DNA of 64,000 bases from NCBI RefSeq assembly GCF_947503375.1, contig NZ_CANNDQ010000007.1:62001-126000 (forward strand), written 5' to 3'. Origin of the DNA: an uncultured Psychroserpens sp. GTDB taxonomy: Bacteria; Bacteroidota; Bacteroidia; Flavobacteriales; Flavobacteriaceae. A program made the position numbers and the translations under genes. Shown here piece after piece: positions 42,301 through 50,172 of this stretch (the stretch's first letter is position 1; each line of letters opens with the position of its first letter). Below the pieces are notes generated by a model, which was given only the letters and a program-made list of their open reading frames with translations, did no database searches and was not told the origin of the DNA.

Positions 42301-44811
42301 TGAATTTGGATCTACAAATAATTGACTAGCAATATCATTAGGCCAAGTTGGTGTTCCGTTGTCAAAATCTTCAATAGCGATACATGTCGGACCAAGATTA
42401 ATATTAAAAGGATTACTAACAGCATCTGTAGCTTCTGTGTCTGAAGCTGTTAATGTTAGAGCTGTTCCAGAGGCAGTGTGAATGATTGAATTAAAAGTTG
42501 ATATACCACTGATTGGTGTTTCTGAAAGAACACCTGATAAAGTACCACTAGAAGTGACTGTAACATCAGAATTGTTATCTGTATCTATATTGTTATTAGC
42601 GTCAACACCAGCAACAGTGACTGCAGGAGTCATAGCTGAGTCAGTATTGGTGTCAGAGGGTTGTTGTAAGAATAAAAGCTTTGTTTTTGCAACATCGATC
42701 GTAAATTCGTTACTAACAATATCGTCACCACCATTAAGGGGTGAAATAAAATCACTTCCTAAAGTAGAATTTGCAATAAAACCACTTGAGACTGCATCAA
42801 TTTGAAATTGAAGAACACTACCATCAACAATATTAGAGGTATTTAAATAAAACCCTAGAACGACATCTATGGCATCAGCATCATCAACTTCAACAGGAGC
42901 ACTGAAAGTTACGATGATTTCAGTATCAGAGATACTTACAGACTGTCCAGGATCGAGAGGTGTAAGGCCATCAGTTATGGTTATTCCTTGAATATGATCA
43001 GACCAATCTGCAGTGTTACCAATAGCAGGTGTGAAGCGCATTTGTGTGATGAATGTATTTAAACCATCAGACGTTCCAAAATCTTCAATAACAAAAGCAA
43101 GAGCATCTTGTGCATCAAGTTCACTTGTAACATCTGTGGCAATAACAGTTTCTGAATCAATTGTATTTAAGCTTTCTGCTACATCTGTATCTGAATCTAC
43201 AACTGGGACATCAATAGTAAATTCGTTACTAACAATATCATCACCACCATTAAGGGGTGAAATAAAATCACTTCCTAAGGTAGAATTTGCAATAAAACCA
43301 CTTGAGACTGCATCAATTTGAAATTGAAGAACACTACCATCAACAATATTAGAGGTATTTAAATAAAACCCTAGAACGACATCTATGGCATCAGCATCAT
43401 CAACTTCAACAGGAGCACTGAAAGTTACGATGATTTCAGTATCAGAGATACTTACAGACTGTCCAGGATCGAGAGGTGTAAGGCCATCAGTTATAGTTAT
43501 TCCTTGAATATGATCAGACCAATCTGCAGTGTTACCAATAGCAGGTGTGAAGCGCATTTGTGTGATGAATGTATTTAAACCATCAGACGTTCCAAAATCT
43601 TCAATAACAAAAGCAAGAGCATCTTGTGCGTTACTTTCATCTATAGTTGTTGCTGCATCAACAGTTTCAGGATCAATTGTATTTAAGCTTTCTGTTACAT
43701 CTGTATCTGAGTCATTTGAAGGAGCACTAATTGTAAATTCGTTACTAACGATATCGTCACCACCATTAAGAGGTGAAATAAAATCACTTCCTAAAGTAGA
43801 ATTTGCAATAAAACCGCTTGAGACTGCATCAATTTGAAATTGAAGAACACTACCATCAACAATATTAGAGGTATTTAAATAAAACCCTAGAACGACATCT
43901 ATGGCATCAGCATCATCAACTTCAACAGGAGCACTGAAAGTTACGATGATTTCAGTATCAGAGATACTTACAGACTGTCCAGGATCGAGAGGTGTAAGGC
44001 CATCAGTTATGGTTATTCCTTGAATATGATCAGACCAATCTGCAGTGTTACCAATAGCAGGTGTGAAGCGCATTTGTGTGATGAATGTATTTAAACCATC
44101 AGACGTTCCAAAATCTTCAATAACAAAAGCAAGAGCATCTTGTGCGTTACTTTCATCTATAGTTGTTGCTGCATCAACAGTTTCAGGATCAATTGTATTT
44201 AAACTTTCTGCTACATCTGTGTCTGAGTCATTTGATGAAATAGCTGTTACAGCACCATTTACAACTAAATCATTGCCACTGAAATCGCCTATTCCGCCAG
44301 AACCGCCTGTTTGTTCAGCAAACATATATATTCTGTATGTAACAGGTGAACTAGAAGATGATTGAGTAAAATTAAAAACAAAACTTTGTGTTGACGTGAC
44401 ATCATTTATAGCTTTTTCTGAGTCTAAATTGGTTGTGTAATTATCTACTGAATTTCTAATTGCTATACCTCTTGGACCAGTTGCTGATCTTTGAAGGTTA
44501 ATTTCAATAGAGCTAACAGAAAATTCAAAGTTTAGATTAGGTGTTATTGTGAATTCCATATAGTCATCACCACTTACTGCGTTTGATATACTTGAAAGAG
44601 CCCAGTTGGTAGCATTGAATCTCCCGCCATTATTGGAAGCATTGAGACCAGCTCCTCTACTAATTGTAGAAGAATTTAAATTTATGTCATTTGAGTTTGA
44701 ACTTGCATTAGCTTCATTTCCGCTTAGAGCGGAAAATTCAAATGTTAATATTTGTCCAAATCCATAGAAACAAAAGGAAAGTGTAATAAGTAGTAAGTAA
44801 ATTTTTTTCAT
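39343..44811 (-). CDS. Large T9SS type A cargo protein with three near-identical repeats
   Basis: About 1822 residues, starting MKKIYLLLITLSFCFYGFGQ; the ATG at 44811 is preferred to 44847 because it begins the signal peptide. Order: beta-sandwich (about 20-195), three tandem repeats of 172 residues (about 195-705) with SDTDV...ESLNTID and FTPAIGNTADWSDHIQGI, an Ig-like segment (KTKLLFLQQPSDTNT), a region with TFDPIDVSRYTSIEVAFDY, another module resembling the paralogue (GNDLVSPPVTGQTF), and the C-terminal sorting domain (VEIYDIQGRLVLSS ... LSTGVYVVKLKNQ). No enzyme motif is seen. It is likely a surface or adhesion-type protein. The repeats are almost identical in DNA. Confidence 0.9.
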   Translation of the reverse strand: MKKIYLLLITLSFCFYGFGQILTFEFSALSGNEANASSNSNDINLNSSTISRGAGLNASNNGGRFNATNWALSSISNAVSGDDYMEFTITPNLNFEFSVSSIEINLQRSATGPRGIAIRNSVDNYTTNLDSEKAINDVTSTQSFVFNFTQSSSSSPVTYRIYMFAEQTGGSGGIGDFSGNDLVVNGAVTAISSNDSDTDVAESLNTIDPETVDAATTIDESNAQDALAFVIEDFGTSDGLNTFITQMRFTPAIGNTADWSDHIQGITITDGLTPLDPGQSVSISDTEIIVTFSAPVEVDDADAIDVVLGFYLNTSNIVDGSVLQFQIDAVSSGFIANSTLGSDFISPLNGGDDIVSNEFTISAPSNDSDTDVTESLNTIDPETVDAATTIDESNAQDALAFVIEDFGTSDGLNTFITQMRFTPAIGNTADWSDHIQGITITDGLTPLDPGQSVSISDTEIIVTFSAPVEVDDADAIDVVLGFYLNTSNIVDGSVLQFQIDAVSSGFIANSTLGSDFISPLNGGDDIVSNEFTIDVPVVDSDTDVAESLNTIDSETVIATDVTSELDAQDALAFVIEDFGTSDGLNTFITQMRFTPAIGNTADWSDHIQGITITDGLTPLDPGQSVSISDTEIIVTFSAPVEVDDADAIDVVLGFYLNTSNIVDGSVLQFQIDAVSSGFIANSTLGSDFISPLNGGDDIVSNEFTIDVAKTKLLFLQQPSDTNTDSAMTPAVTVAGVDANNNIDTDNNSDVTVTSSGTLSGVLSETPISGISTFNSIIHTASGTALTLTASDTEATDAVSNPFNINLGPTCIAIEDFDNGTPTWPNDIASQLFVDPNSPDQGLFIQAATTNNSNFSGNTAFGRDLEGEDSEPSLSPYTFTFDPIDVSRYTSIEVAFDYHAFANADNGSYEVFIDGVGQGAVQYFNDPDTAPGVSGTITVPIVDGTSTVGLQLTGTLNGGSDVIEFDNFKLSGFVTDVYEGNADTGFGGALGNGDFEISANSGPTIDFVFNRGSGTFSDYIVVYIDSQSGGITTTANLVDVGDDWRKAVSGFDGTNRSTITFPPGFTPEYAISMSNADARFYRLDEGGAHSFVQNASLSPIGNASASSYTFNINFSSINATPGPESFKFLATYIDAATAFRSDESIGKNTAEFNPGQAAIEFITYYQVTSHDQGGKAPTSANGLWTNASSWENGNDPLEGDEIVIDHNINLNTDVNVNGLAISAGNTLTINSSNTLSISDGIIDSGNLNVDGTFEITNGGFTTIVPTYASGSTLAYKDISGTFNRFLEWNVGDIIGSGVPGNVIIDNSSVDLSATGGSANDGDFDIVNNLTLLNNGSLNIDPTKSLTVGNAISHNGGTITLSSTSTRFASLISSSVSGSGNFTYSRYTNETASAGGNDLVSPPVTGQTFSDFAGNNPNIVENPSDVSQKLFGPFNKTTGAYQIYDLDIPDDANSTLDPANAYRAASISGDNNFSYTGSMNTGTVNKPIVVSGPGFDKWNLIGNPYPSYIKLADFLAQNNTEFDTNSAGVYGYNGGSSSNRFEIWNLAFSALNPDALIAPGQGFFVASKTGGGSVNFTADMRDTGTSDDFIEFRNANISLLKLTAISGAQSYSTDFYFTNNASLGLDPGYDASVFGNNAPSFAIYSHLVQDDADIDMAIQSIANSDIPNAVIPLGINVTAGQQVTVSIAENTLPPSIEVYLEDNSNNTSTLLNNSDFIFTADNDLNRIGRFFLRFTDTTLSTVEQDSNSLTIFTTNSSNSVFVKGQLSSDTTVEIYDIQGRLVLSSTLDINVTSNEINVSNLSTGVYVVKLKNQTQQKTQKVILK
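42694..43198 (-). repeat. T9SS protein repeat, unit 3
   Basis: Third of three in-frame repeats with a 516-base period. Its start differs most from the others at the protein level (TIDSETVIATDVTSELDAQD in place of TIDPETVDAATTIDESNAQD). Edges are approximate. Confidence 0.8.
43199..43714 (-). repeat. T9SS protein repeat, unit 2
   Basis: Second of three repeats of 516 bases. Long stretches match units 1 and 3 base for base, including synonymous sites (for instance the CTACCATCAACAATATTAGA block). Confidence 0.85.
43715..44230 (-). repeat. T9SS protein repeat, unit 1
   Basis: First repeat in protein order, following the beta-sandwich module. Differs from unit 2 by only a few base changes visible by eye. 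Confidence 0.85.
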
Positions 44812-45029
44812 AATGGTGCTGTTATTTTTCCTAACTAAGTAACTCAAAATCTTAGAGCTACAATTTACAAAAATAAGAAAGTTAGCTTTTATATAGCGGT
44901 TTGTGTGTTATAAATTTATTAACTAGTTGTAATGCAAATGTTTTTGATGCTGTATTGTTTTTAAATTACAATACATATCAACCTTTTTTAAGCTTTTTAC
45001 TCTTTAAAAGCCACATTATCTGGTATAGT

Positions 45030-45048
45030 GTTAATATTCTCTTTTGAA
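45030..45048. repeat. Second copy of the short T9SS-gene upstream repeat
   Basis: GTTAATATTCTCTTTTGAA, matching 39295-39314 apart from one deleted base. It lies in the divergent T9SS/glycan region. Confidence 0.45.
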
Positions 45049-45079
45049 AAATTAGAAATCACACTACCAATAGTATAAA

Positions 45080-45109
45080 TTTGCAAACAGTATTATTATT
45101 GTATTTTTG
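45080..45109 (+). promoter_or_regulatory. Bacteroidetes-type promoter of the polysaccharide cluster
   Basis: TTTG (45080-45083), an 18-base spacer and TATTTTTG (45102-45109) match the -33/-7 consensus completely. Transcription would start near 45116, leaving a leader of about 75 bases before the exporter permease. Confidence 0.65.
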
Positions 45110-45191
45110 CCGTTTTTATGTAAAAGAATGTAATACTTGTCCTTGATTACAACGTATGTAATTGTGGTAAATTTAATATTGAAGTGTATAC

Positions 45192-46043
45192 ATGAGCTCA
45201 GATCCCTCATATAAATTAGTTATCGAACCTAAAACGCGGCTTTTAGACCTTAACTTAAAAGAAGTTTGGCGTTATAGAGACTTGCTGTTTTTATTTGTAA
45301 GGCGTGATTTTGTTGCTGTTTACAAGCAGACCATTTTTGGTCCGCTATGGTTTTTTATTCAGCCAATCTTAACTACTGTTATGTTTATGGTAGTATTTGG
45401 TGGTATCGCTAATATGAGTACCGATGGCTTACCACAACCTGTATTTTATTTAGCGGGTATTGTGAGCTGGAATTATTTTGCTGAAGCACTTAAGACTACC
45501 TCTGAGACGTTCGTTTCAAATGCAAATATTTTTGGGAAAGTATATTTTCCTAGAGTCATTACACCATTGTCTATTGTTATTTCTAAACTGCTCACTTTTG
45601 CTGTGCAATTTTCCTTGTTTTTATTGGTCTACGCGTATTTTATATTCTTCACAGATGCGAATATACAACCCAATTCAAAATTGATATTACTACCAGTTTT
45701 AATAGTCATAACTTCAGGTTTAGCATTAGGTTTAGGACTGCTTGTAACAGCATTAACTACTAAATACAGAGATTTTAGGTTTTTGATTACATTCGCCATT
45801 CAACTTGGTATGTACGCTACACCTATTATATATCCAGCGAGTATGATCGAGGGTAAAATAAAATACTTGATCATGGCTAACCCAATGAGTTCTATTATTG
45901 AGACTTTTAGATTTGCATTTACAGGCTCAGGTAATTTTAGTTGGTACGCACTGGGATACAGTTTTATAGTAATGATAATTTTACTTTTTATAGGCATGTT
46001 AAGCTTTAACAAAGTAGAGAAAACCTTTATGGATACAGTTTAA
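45192..46043 (+). CDS. wzm: ABC-2 type polysaccharide exporter permease (Wzm-like)
   Basis: A 283-residue permease with six helices of the ABC-2 membrane family, the Wzm/TagG type. The N-terminal LWRYRDLLFLFVRRDF-like region (here EVWRYRDLLFLFVRRDFVAVYKQ) and FGPLWFFIQPILTTVMF are characteristic. It pairs with the ATPase gene 20 bases on and should export a lipid-linked polysaccharide across the inner membrane. It is the first gene of the rightward cluster. Confidence 0.93.
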   Translation: MSSDPSYKLVIEPKTRLLDLNLKEVWRYRDLLFLFVRRDFVAVYKQTIFGPLWFFIQPILTTVMFMVVFGGIANMSTDGLPQPVFYLAGIVSWNYFAEALKTTSETFVSNANIFGKVYFPRVITPLSIVISKLLTFAVQFSLFLLVYAYFIFFTDANIQPNSKLILLPVLIVITSGLALGLGLLVTALTTKYRDFRFLITFAIQLGMYATPIIYPASMIEGKIKYLIMANPMSSIIETFRFAFTGSGNFSWYALGYSFIVMIILLFIGMLSFNKVEKTFMDTV

Positions 46044-46063
46044 AAGGATATTTTTAGAGTAGT

Positions 46064-47338
46064 ATGAACCCCATTATAAAAATAGAAAACTTAGGTAAGC
46101 AATATCGTCTTGGAGCTGTTGGTACAGGTACATTATCTCACGATATTAATCGTTGGTGGCATACCATAAGAGGAAAAGAAGACCCTTATCTAAAAATTGG
46201 AGAGTCAAACGACAGAACTATAATAGGAAATTCAGATTATGTTTGGGCATTACGTAATATTAATTTTGAAGTACAACCTGGAGAAATTCTAGGAATTATT
46301 GGTAAAAATGGTGCAGGCAAATCAACATTATTAAAATTGTTAAGTCGTGTAACAGCTCCAACTACAGGTAGAATAACATGTCATGGTCGCATTGCCTCTC
46401 TTTTAGAAGTTGGAACTGGTTTTCATCCTGAATTGACTGGTCGTGAAAATATTTTTCTCAATGGTGCAATCTTAGGAATGTCTAAAAAAGAAATTGCTGC
46501 TAAATTTGATGAAATTGTAGATTTTGCTGGCTGTGCTAAGTATATTGAAACACCTGTAAAACGCTATTCATCTGGAATGTACGTAAGATTAGCTTTTGCT
46601 GTAGCAGCTCACTTAGAACCAGATATCTTAGTGGTAGATGAAGTCTTAGCTGTTGGTGATGCAGAATTTCAGAAAAAAGCCATAGGCAAGATGCAAGACG
46701 TATCAAGAAATAGTGGGCGAACAGTACTATTTGTAAGCCATAATATGGCGAGTATTCAAAATTTATGTAATAAAGTCTTGGTTATGGAGCAAGGCACAAC
46801 TATATTTAGTGGAGAGGTTTCAGAAGGCATCGAATTTTATATGAACTCAAGTTTGAGTAAAAGTGCTATTGCATTATCTAATAGAACAGATAGAGGCGGA
46901 AAGGGCGGACTTTTATTCCAAGACATCACTGTTAGAGATGAAAAACATGAGGAAATTGCCGAAGCGTTTTCAGGTAAATTATTATATATAGATATTACTG
47001 TTGATATAAAACGAAAGCTAGATCAACCTATATTTAGAATCATGTTTCTAGATACTAAAGGTGTGGTTCGTTTTTTATGTAACAACCATTTTTCTATGAA
47101 GAATAAAATGGAGTTGAATGGAATCGGAACATATACTGTTAGATGTATAATACCAGATTTCCCACTACCAAAAGGGATTTATTCAGTACAATTAACATGC
47201 TACTCACTTGAAGGTATTGAAGATGATGTTGAGTCGGCTTTAGAACTTACAGTTGCTGGTGGTGATTTTTTCAATACTGGAAAAGAACAAGTTTTAAAAG
47301 AAGGTGTTTTAGTGAAAAATTCATTTGAAGTATTATAA
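46064..47338 (+). CDS. wzt: ABC polysaccharide exporter ATPase (Wzt-like) with C-terminal extension
   Basis: A 424-residue ATPase. Walker A is GKNGAGKSTLLK near residue 82, the signature is YSSGMYVRLAFAVAA near 167, and Walker B is DILVVDEVLAVGDAEF. Residues from about 265 form an extra beta-rich domain like the carbohydrate-binding C-terminus of Wzt, which in O9a-type systems recognises a chain-terminating modification. That fits the many acyl- and sulfotransferases nearby. It ends directly at the next start (TAAATG). Confidence 0.94.
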   Translation: MNPIIKIENLGKQYRLGAVGTGTLSHDINRWWHTIRGKEDPYLKIGESNDRTIIGNSDYVWALRNINFEVQPGEILGIIGKNGAGKSTLLKLLSRVTAPTTGRITCHGRIASLLEVGTGFHPELTGRENIFLNGAILGMSKKEIAAKFDEIVDFAGCAKYIETPVKRYSSGMYVRLAFAVAAHLEPDILVVDEVLAVGDAEFQKKAIGKMQDVSRNSGRTVLFVSHNMASIQNLCNKVLVMEQGTTIFSGEVSEGIEFYMNSSLSKSAIALSNRTDRGGKGGLLFQDITVRDEKHEEIAEAFSGKLLYIDITVDIKRKLDQPIFRIMFLDTKGVVRFLCNNHFSMKNKMELNGIGTYTVRCIIPDFPLPKGIYSVQLTCYSLEGIEDDVESALELTVAGGDFFNTGKEQVLKEGVLVKNSFEVL

Positions 47339-48061
47339 ATGAAACATATTCTAAAAAAAATCATCCCTTCTCCGTTCAAAGAACGACTACAAGAGTACAA
47401 TCGAAGACGTTTTTGTAGTAAGCTGTATCTAAATAAAGAGCGACCAAATCCAGGGCCTTATTATTCTCTTAATGTGTTTGATTATTACAGATGTATTTTT
47501 ATTCACATTCCCAAAGCAGCAGGTATTTCCTTTAATATGTCTTTATTTGGTAATTATGGTGGAGGTCATCGTGATTTAAAGTTTTATGAAGAGAAATATC
47601 CAAAGCGTACCTTTAATGATTATTATAAATTTACTATAGTAAGAAATCCTTGGGATCGTTTGTATTCAGCATATACATTTTTAAAAAAAGGTGGTTTTGA
47701 TGCTATTGACAAAGCTTGGGCAGATGAACATTTAAACCAATTTAATTCATTTGAAGACTTTGTTTTAAACTGGGTTACAAAAGCGAATGTATATAAGAAA
47801 ATTCACTTCATGCCTCAGTACGAGTTCTTAATTGATGTTAGTGGTGAACTAAACATGGATTACATAGGTCGCTTCGAAACTATTGAGACCTCTTATAAAG
47901 ACATTGCAGCATATTTAGGGATAGATACGGTTTTGGAAAAACGTAATATCACTAAAAACAAGAAACAATATTTTGAGCAGTATACAGAAAAAATGATTAC
48001 TATTGTAAGTGATGTGTACCAACGTGATATTGAGGAATTTGGTTATACCTTTAGGTTATGA
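47339..48061 (+). CDS. Sulfotransferase family 2 protein
   Basis: A 240-residue PAPS-dependent sulfotransferase of the carbohydrate type. IFIHIPKAAGISFNMSLFG (about 53-70) is the PAPS 5'-binding loop and TIVRNPWDRLYSAYTFLKKG (about 99-118) the 3'-binding motif. The family transfers sulfate to sugar hydroxyls. Location within the glycan cluster suggests it sulfates the exported polysaccharide. Its stop overlaps the next start. Confidence 0.88.
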   Translation: MKHILKKIIPSPFKERLQEYNRRRFCSKLYLNKERPNPGPYYSLNVFDYYRCIFIHIPKAAGISFNMSLFGNYGGGHRDLKFYEEKYPKRTFNDYYKFTIVRNPWDRLYSAYTFLKKGGFDAIDKAWADEHLNQFNSFEDFVLNWVTKANVYKKIHFMPQYEFLIDVSGELNMDYIGRFETIETSYKDIAAYLGIDTVLEKRNITKNKKQYFEQYTEKMITIVSDVYQRDIEEFGYTFRL

Positions 48062-49080
48062 GTCTTCAAGATAATAAACCAGAGGTTTCGGTAATAATGC
48101 CTGTTTACAATGGTGAGGCATACATCGTAGAGGCTATCCATTCTGTATTGAATCAATCCTTTACTGATTTTGAATTTATTATTATAAATGACGGCAGTAC
48201 AGATCATACTCAAACACTAATAGAGCGTTTTAGTGATGCCAGAATTAAATCCTTTTATCATGAGAATCAAGGTGTCGCAAGATCATTGAATACCGCTTTG
48301 AAATATGCTGTGGGTAAATATATTTGGCGTCATGATGCTGATGATATATGCTTGCCTGAACAATTGCAAACTCAAATACAATTCTTAAAAAGTCATACAG
48401 ATTTTGCATTGGTTTCTACACAAATAGCATTTATGACCAATCGCGGCAAAATTGCTTACAATTATAAACAACCCAAAGATGTGTTTTTTGAGAATGCGCC
48501 TTTTATTAAAGTAGTAAGAGCTCATTTTAATCCTTATTCTCCAATTACTCATGCTACAGTTCTAATAAAGAAAGAGGTCTTTGAAACTGTAGGATATTAT
48601 AGAACTGAATTTAAAACTTCAGAAGATACTGACCTTTGGTTAAGAATACTTGAGCATTATAATGCTGCAGTTATGCATTACTGTTCTTATTTTGTTAGAA
48701 TTAATAGTTCTTCTGCTACACAGGTACATAAAAAAACAAATACGTTTTATAGAGACTTAGCATATAAATTTGCTGACGAGCGTAATACAAAAGGAACCGA
48801 TAGTCTTCAAAGAGGAGAAATAATGCCAGAACCTATTGAGAATGAATTAGAAGTTCAAAACGATCCGAATTTTGGTAAACACTATCGAAACGATTTGTTA
48901 GATTTTCGATATCGGTTAGTGCTTGACGCAAAAGACTATATAAACGCATTTAAAATTATGCGGCTTTCTATTAAAGACGGGTGGCGCCTATCTAGAGTTT
49001 GGAAAGCAATTTTTCTGCCTTTATTAGGTGATAAGATAGTTGATAAAGGTATTAAGGCCAAAAAGGCAATGAAATTATGA
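48058..49080 (+). CDS. Glycosyltransferase family 2
   Basis: A 340-residue GT2 enzyme with the GT-A fold. VSVIMPVYNGEAYIVEAIHSVL and IIINDGSTD at the N-terminus bind the nucleotide, and RHDADDI is the DxD metal motif. It is expected to add one sugar residue to the growing repeat unit on the lipid carrier. Overlaps both neighbours by four bases. The sugar is not predictable. Confidence 0.9.
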   Translation: MSLQDNKPEVSVIMPVYNGEAYIVEAIHSVLNQSFTDFEFIIINDGSTDHTQTLIERFSDARIKSFYHENQGVARSLNTALKYAVGKYIWRHDADDICLPEQLQTQIQFLKSHTDFALVSTQIAFMTNRGKIAYNYKQPKDVFFENAPFIKVVRAHFNPYSPITHATVLIKKEVFETVGYYRTEFKTSEDTDLWLRILEHYNAAVMHYCSYFVRINSSSATQVHKKTNTFYRDLAYKFADERNTKGTDSLQRGEIMPEPIENELEVQNDPNFGKHYRNDLLDFRYRLVLDAKDYINAFKIMRLSIKDGWRLSRVWKAIFLPLLGDKIVDKGIKAKKAMKL

Positions 49081-50171
49081 AACGTTCTTTTTATCCAAAT
49101 ATAGAAGGGTTTAGAGGTTTAGCAATTTTACTAGTACTTTTGTCACATTGGATAGTAATAGCTTATTTCCCCAATTTTATTTTTTTAAAACTAGGGTTTT
49201 TAGGGGTTAACTTTTTCTTTGTTTTAAGTGGGTTTCTTATCACAGAGATTTTATTGATAGACCTACATAATAAAGTAAAAAAGAAACACATTTTAATTAA
49301 TTTTTTTGCTAAACGAACCCTTAGGATTTTTCCAATCTACTATATAACAATCATTGGTCTTGCTATATTTAATATTAGAGGCAGTATAGATTTATTGCCA
49401 TGGACATTAACCTATAGTTTGAATATAGGGCAAAATTGGTTTGGCGCTTATGATAAGATGTTCATGCACATTTGGTCTTTATGTGTTGAAGAGCAATTTT
49501 ATTTGATATGGCCTTTCGTGTTATTGCTAACTAGACGAACTAGATATTACAAAGTGATTCTTAGTTTTATCATCATGTCTATAGTATTCAAGATTGTGAT
49601 GTTTGTTCTTCATTGGAATAATTACGAGGCTGTAAATCATTCTAATCTAATTGCTGCCATCGATGCATTAGCGGTTGGAGGCATGTTAGCGTATTTAAAA
49701 CGCTATAATCATTACCAATGGATCAGAATTGAAAATAGTTCACCTTATATAGCACTAGTATTATTATTTTTGTTTTGGTTCATTTCATTCAATGCGAATG
49801 ATTTTAAGCTTGCAAGTACATCATTATTACGTTTATTATCAGCTTGTATAGCATCAATTCTAATTGTTAAAGCCGTTTCACAGCGTAATTATAGTATAAA
49901 TAAGATCATTAGGACTAAAGCATTTAAGTTTTTAGGAAAAATATCTTATGGTGTATATTTATACCATTGGATCATTTCATTTTTACTCATGGGTTATTTT
50001 TCTAAGCTGTGGGAACGTGTAAATTTTGATGTATTAGGTGTTTTTAAAGTTGTACAATATCATAAGTATATAGGAAGCTTCTTGTTCTTTTTAATTGTTA
50101 CTATTGCCGTTGCTATTATTTCATACTATTGTATTGAAAAGCCAATTTTGAAGTTAAAACGATTTTTCTAA
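49077..50171 (+). CDS. Acyltransferase 3 family protein (sugar O-acyltransferase)
   Basis: A 364-residue membrane protein with about ten helices of the acyltransferase 3 (OafA-like) family. Motifs are FRGLAILLVLLSHW, FFVLSGFLITEILL and WSLCVEEQFYLIWPF, which carries the conserved Glu. It should O-acetylate or otherwise acylate a sugar in the membrane. Overlaps the GT2 upstream by four bases. Confidence 0.9.
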   Translation: MKRSFYPNIEGFRGLAILLVLLSHWIVIAYFPNFIFLKLGFLGVNFFFVLSGFLITEILLIDLHNKVKKKHILINFFAKRTLRIFPIYYITIIGLAIFNIRGSIDLLPWTLTYSLNIGQNWFGAYDKMFMHIWSLCVEEQFYLIWPFVLLLTRRTRYYKVILSFIIMSIVFKIVMFVLHWNNYEAVNHSNLIAAIDALAVGGMLAYLKRYNHYQWIRIENSSPYIALVLLFLFWFISFNANDFKLASTSLLRLLSACIASILIVKAVSQRNYSINKIIRTKAFKFLGKISYGVYLYHWIISFLLMGYFSKLWERVNFDVLGVFKVVQYHKYIGSFLFFLIVTIAVAIISYYCIEKPILKLKRFF

Positions 50172-50172
50172 A

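Larger units (their letters stand above)
44812..45191. other. 380-bp intergenic region between the T9SS and polysaccharide loci
   Basis: No convincing gene is seen. It holds the divergent promoters: a strong rightward promoter at 45080-45109 for the glycan cluster and a minus-strand TATTTTTG -7-like element at 44868-44875 for the large T9SS gene. A 19-base copy of the element found before the other T9SS gene is at 45030-45048. Two in-frame stops block any extension of neighbours. Confidence 0.6.

Noticed and set aside
42694..44230. CRISPR-like periodicity
   Set aside because: The units are 516 bases, coding and in frame, with no spacers or cas genes.
43013..44365. Repeated plus-strand ORFs of about 102 codons
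   Set aside because: They are shadows of the 516-bp repeats in the T9SS gene; they recur only because the repeat recurs.
44868..44875. Full promoter for the large T9SS gene
   Set aside because: The -7-like TATTTTTG is good on the minus strand, but no -33 TTTG was found at the proper distance; mentioned only within the intergenic entry.
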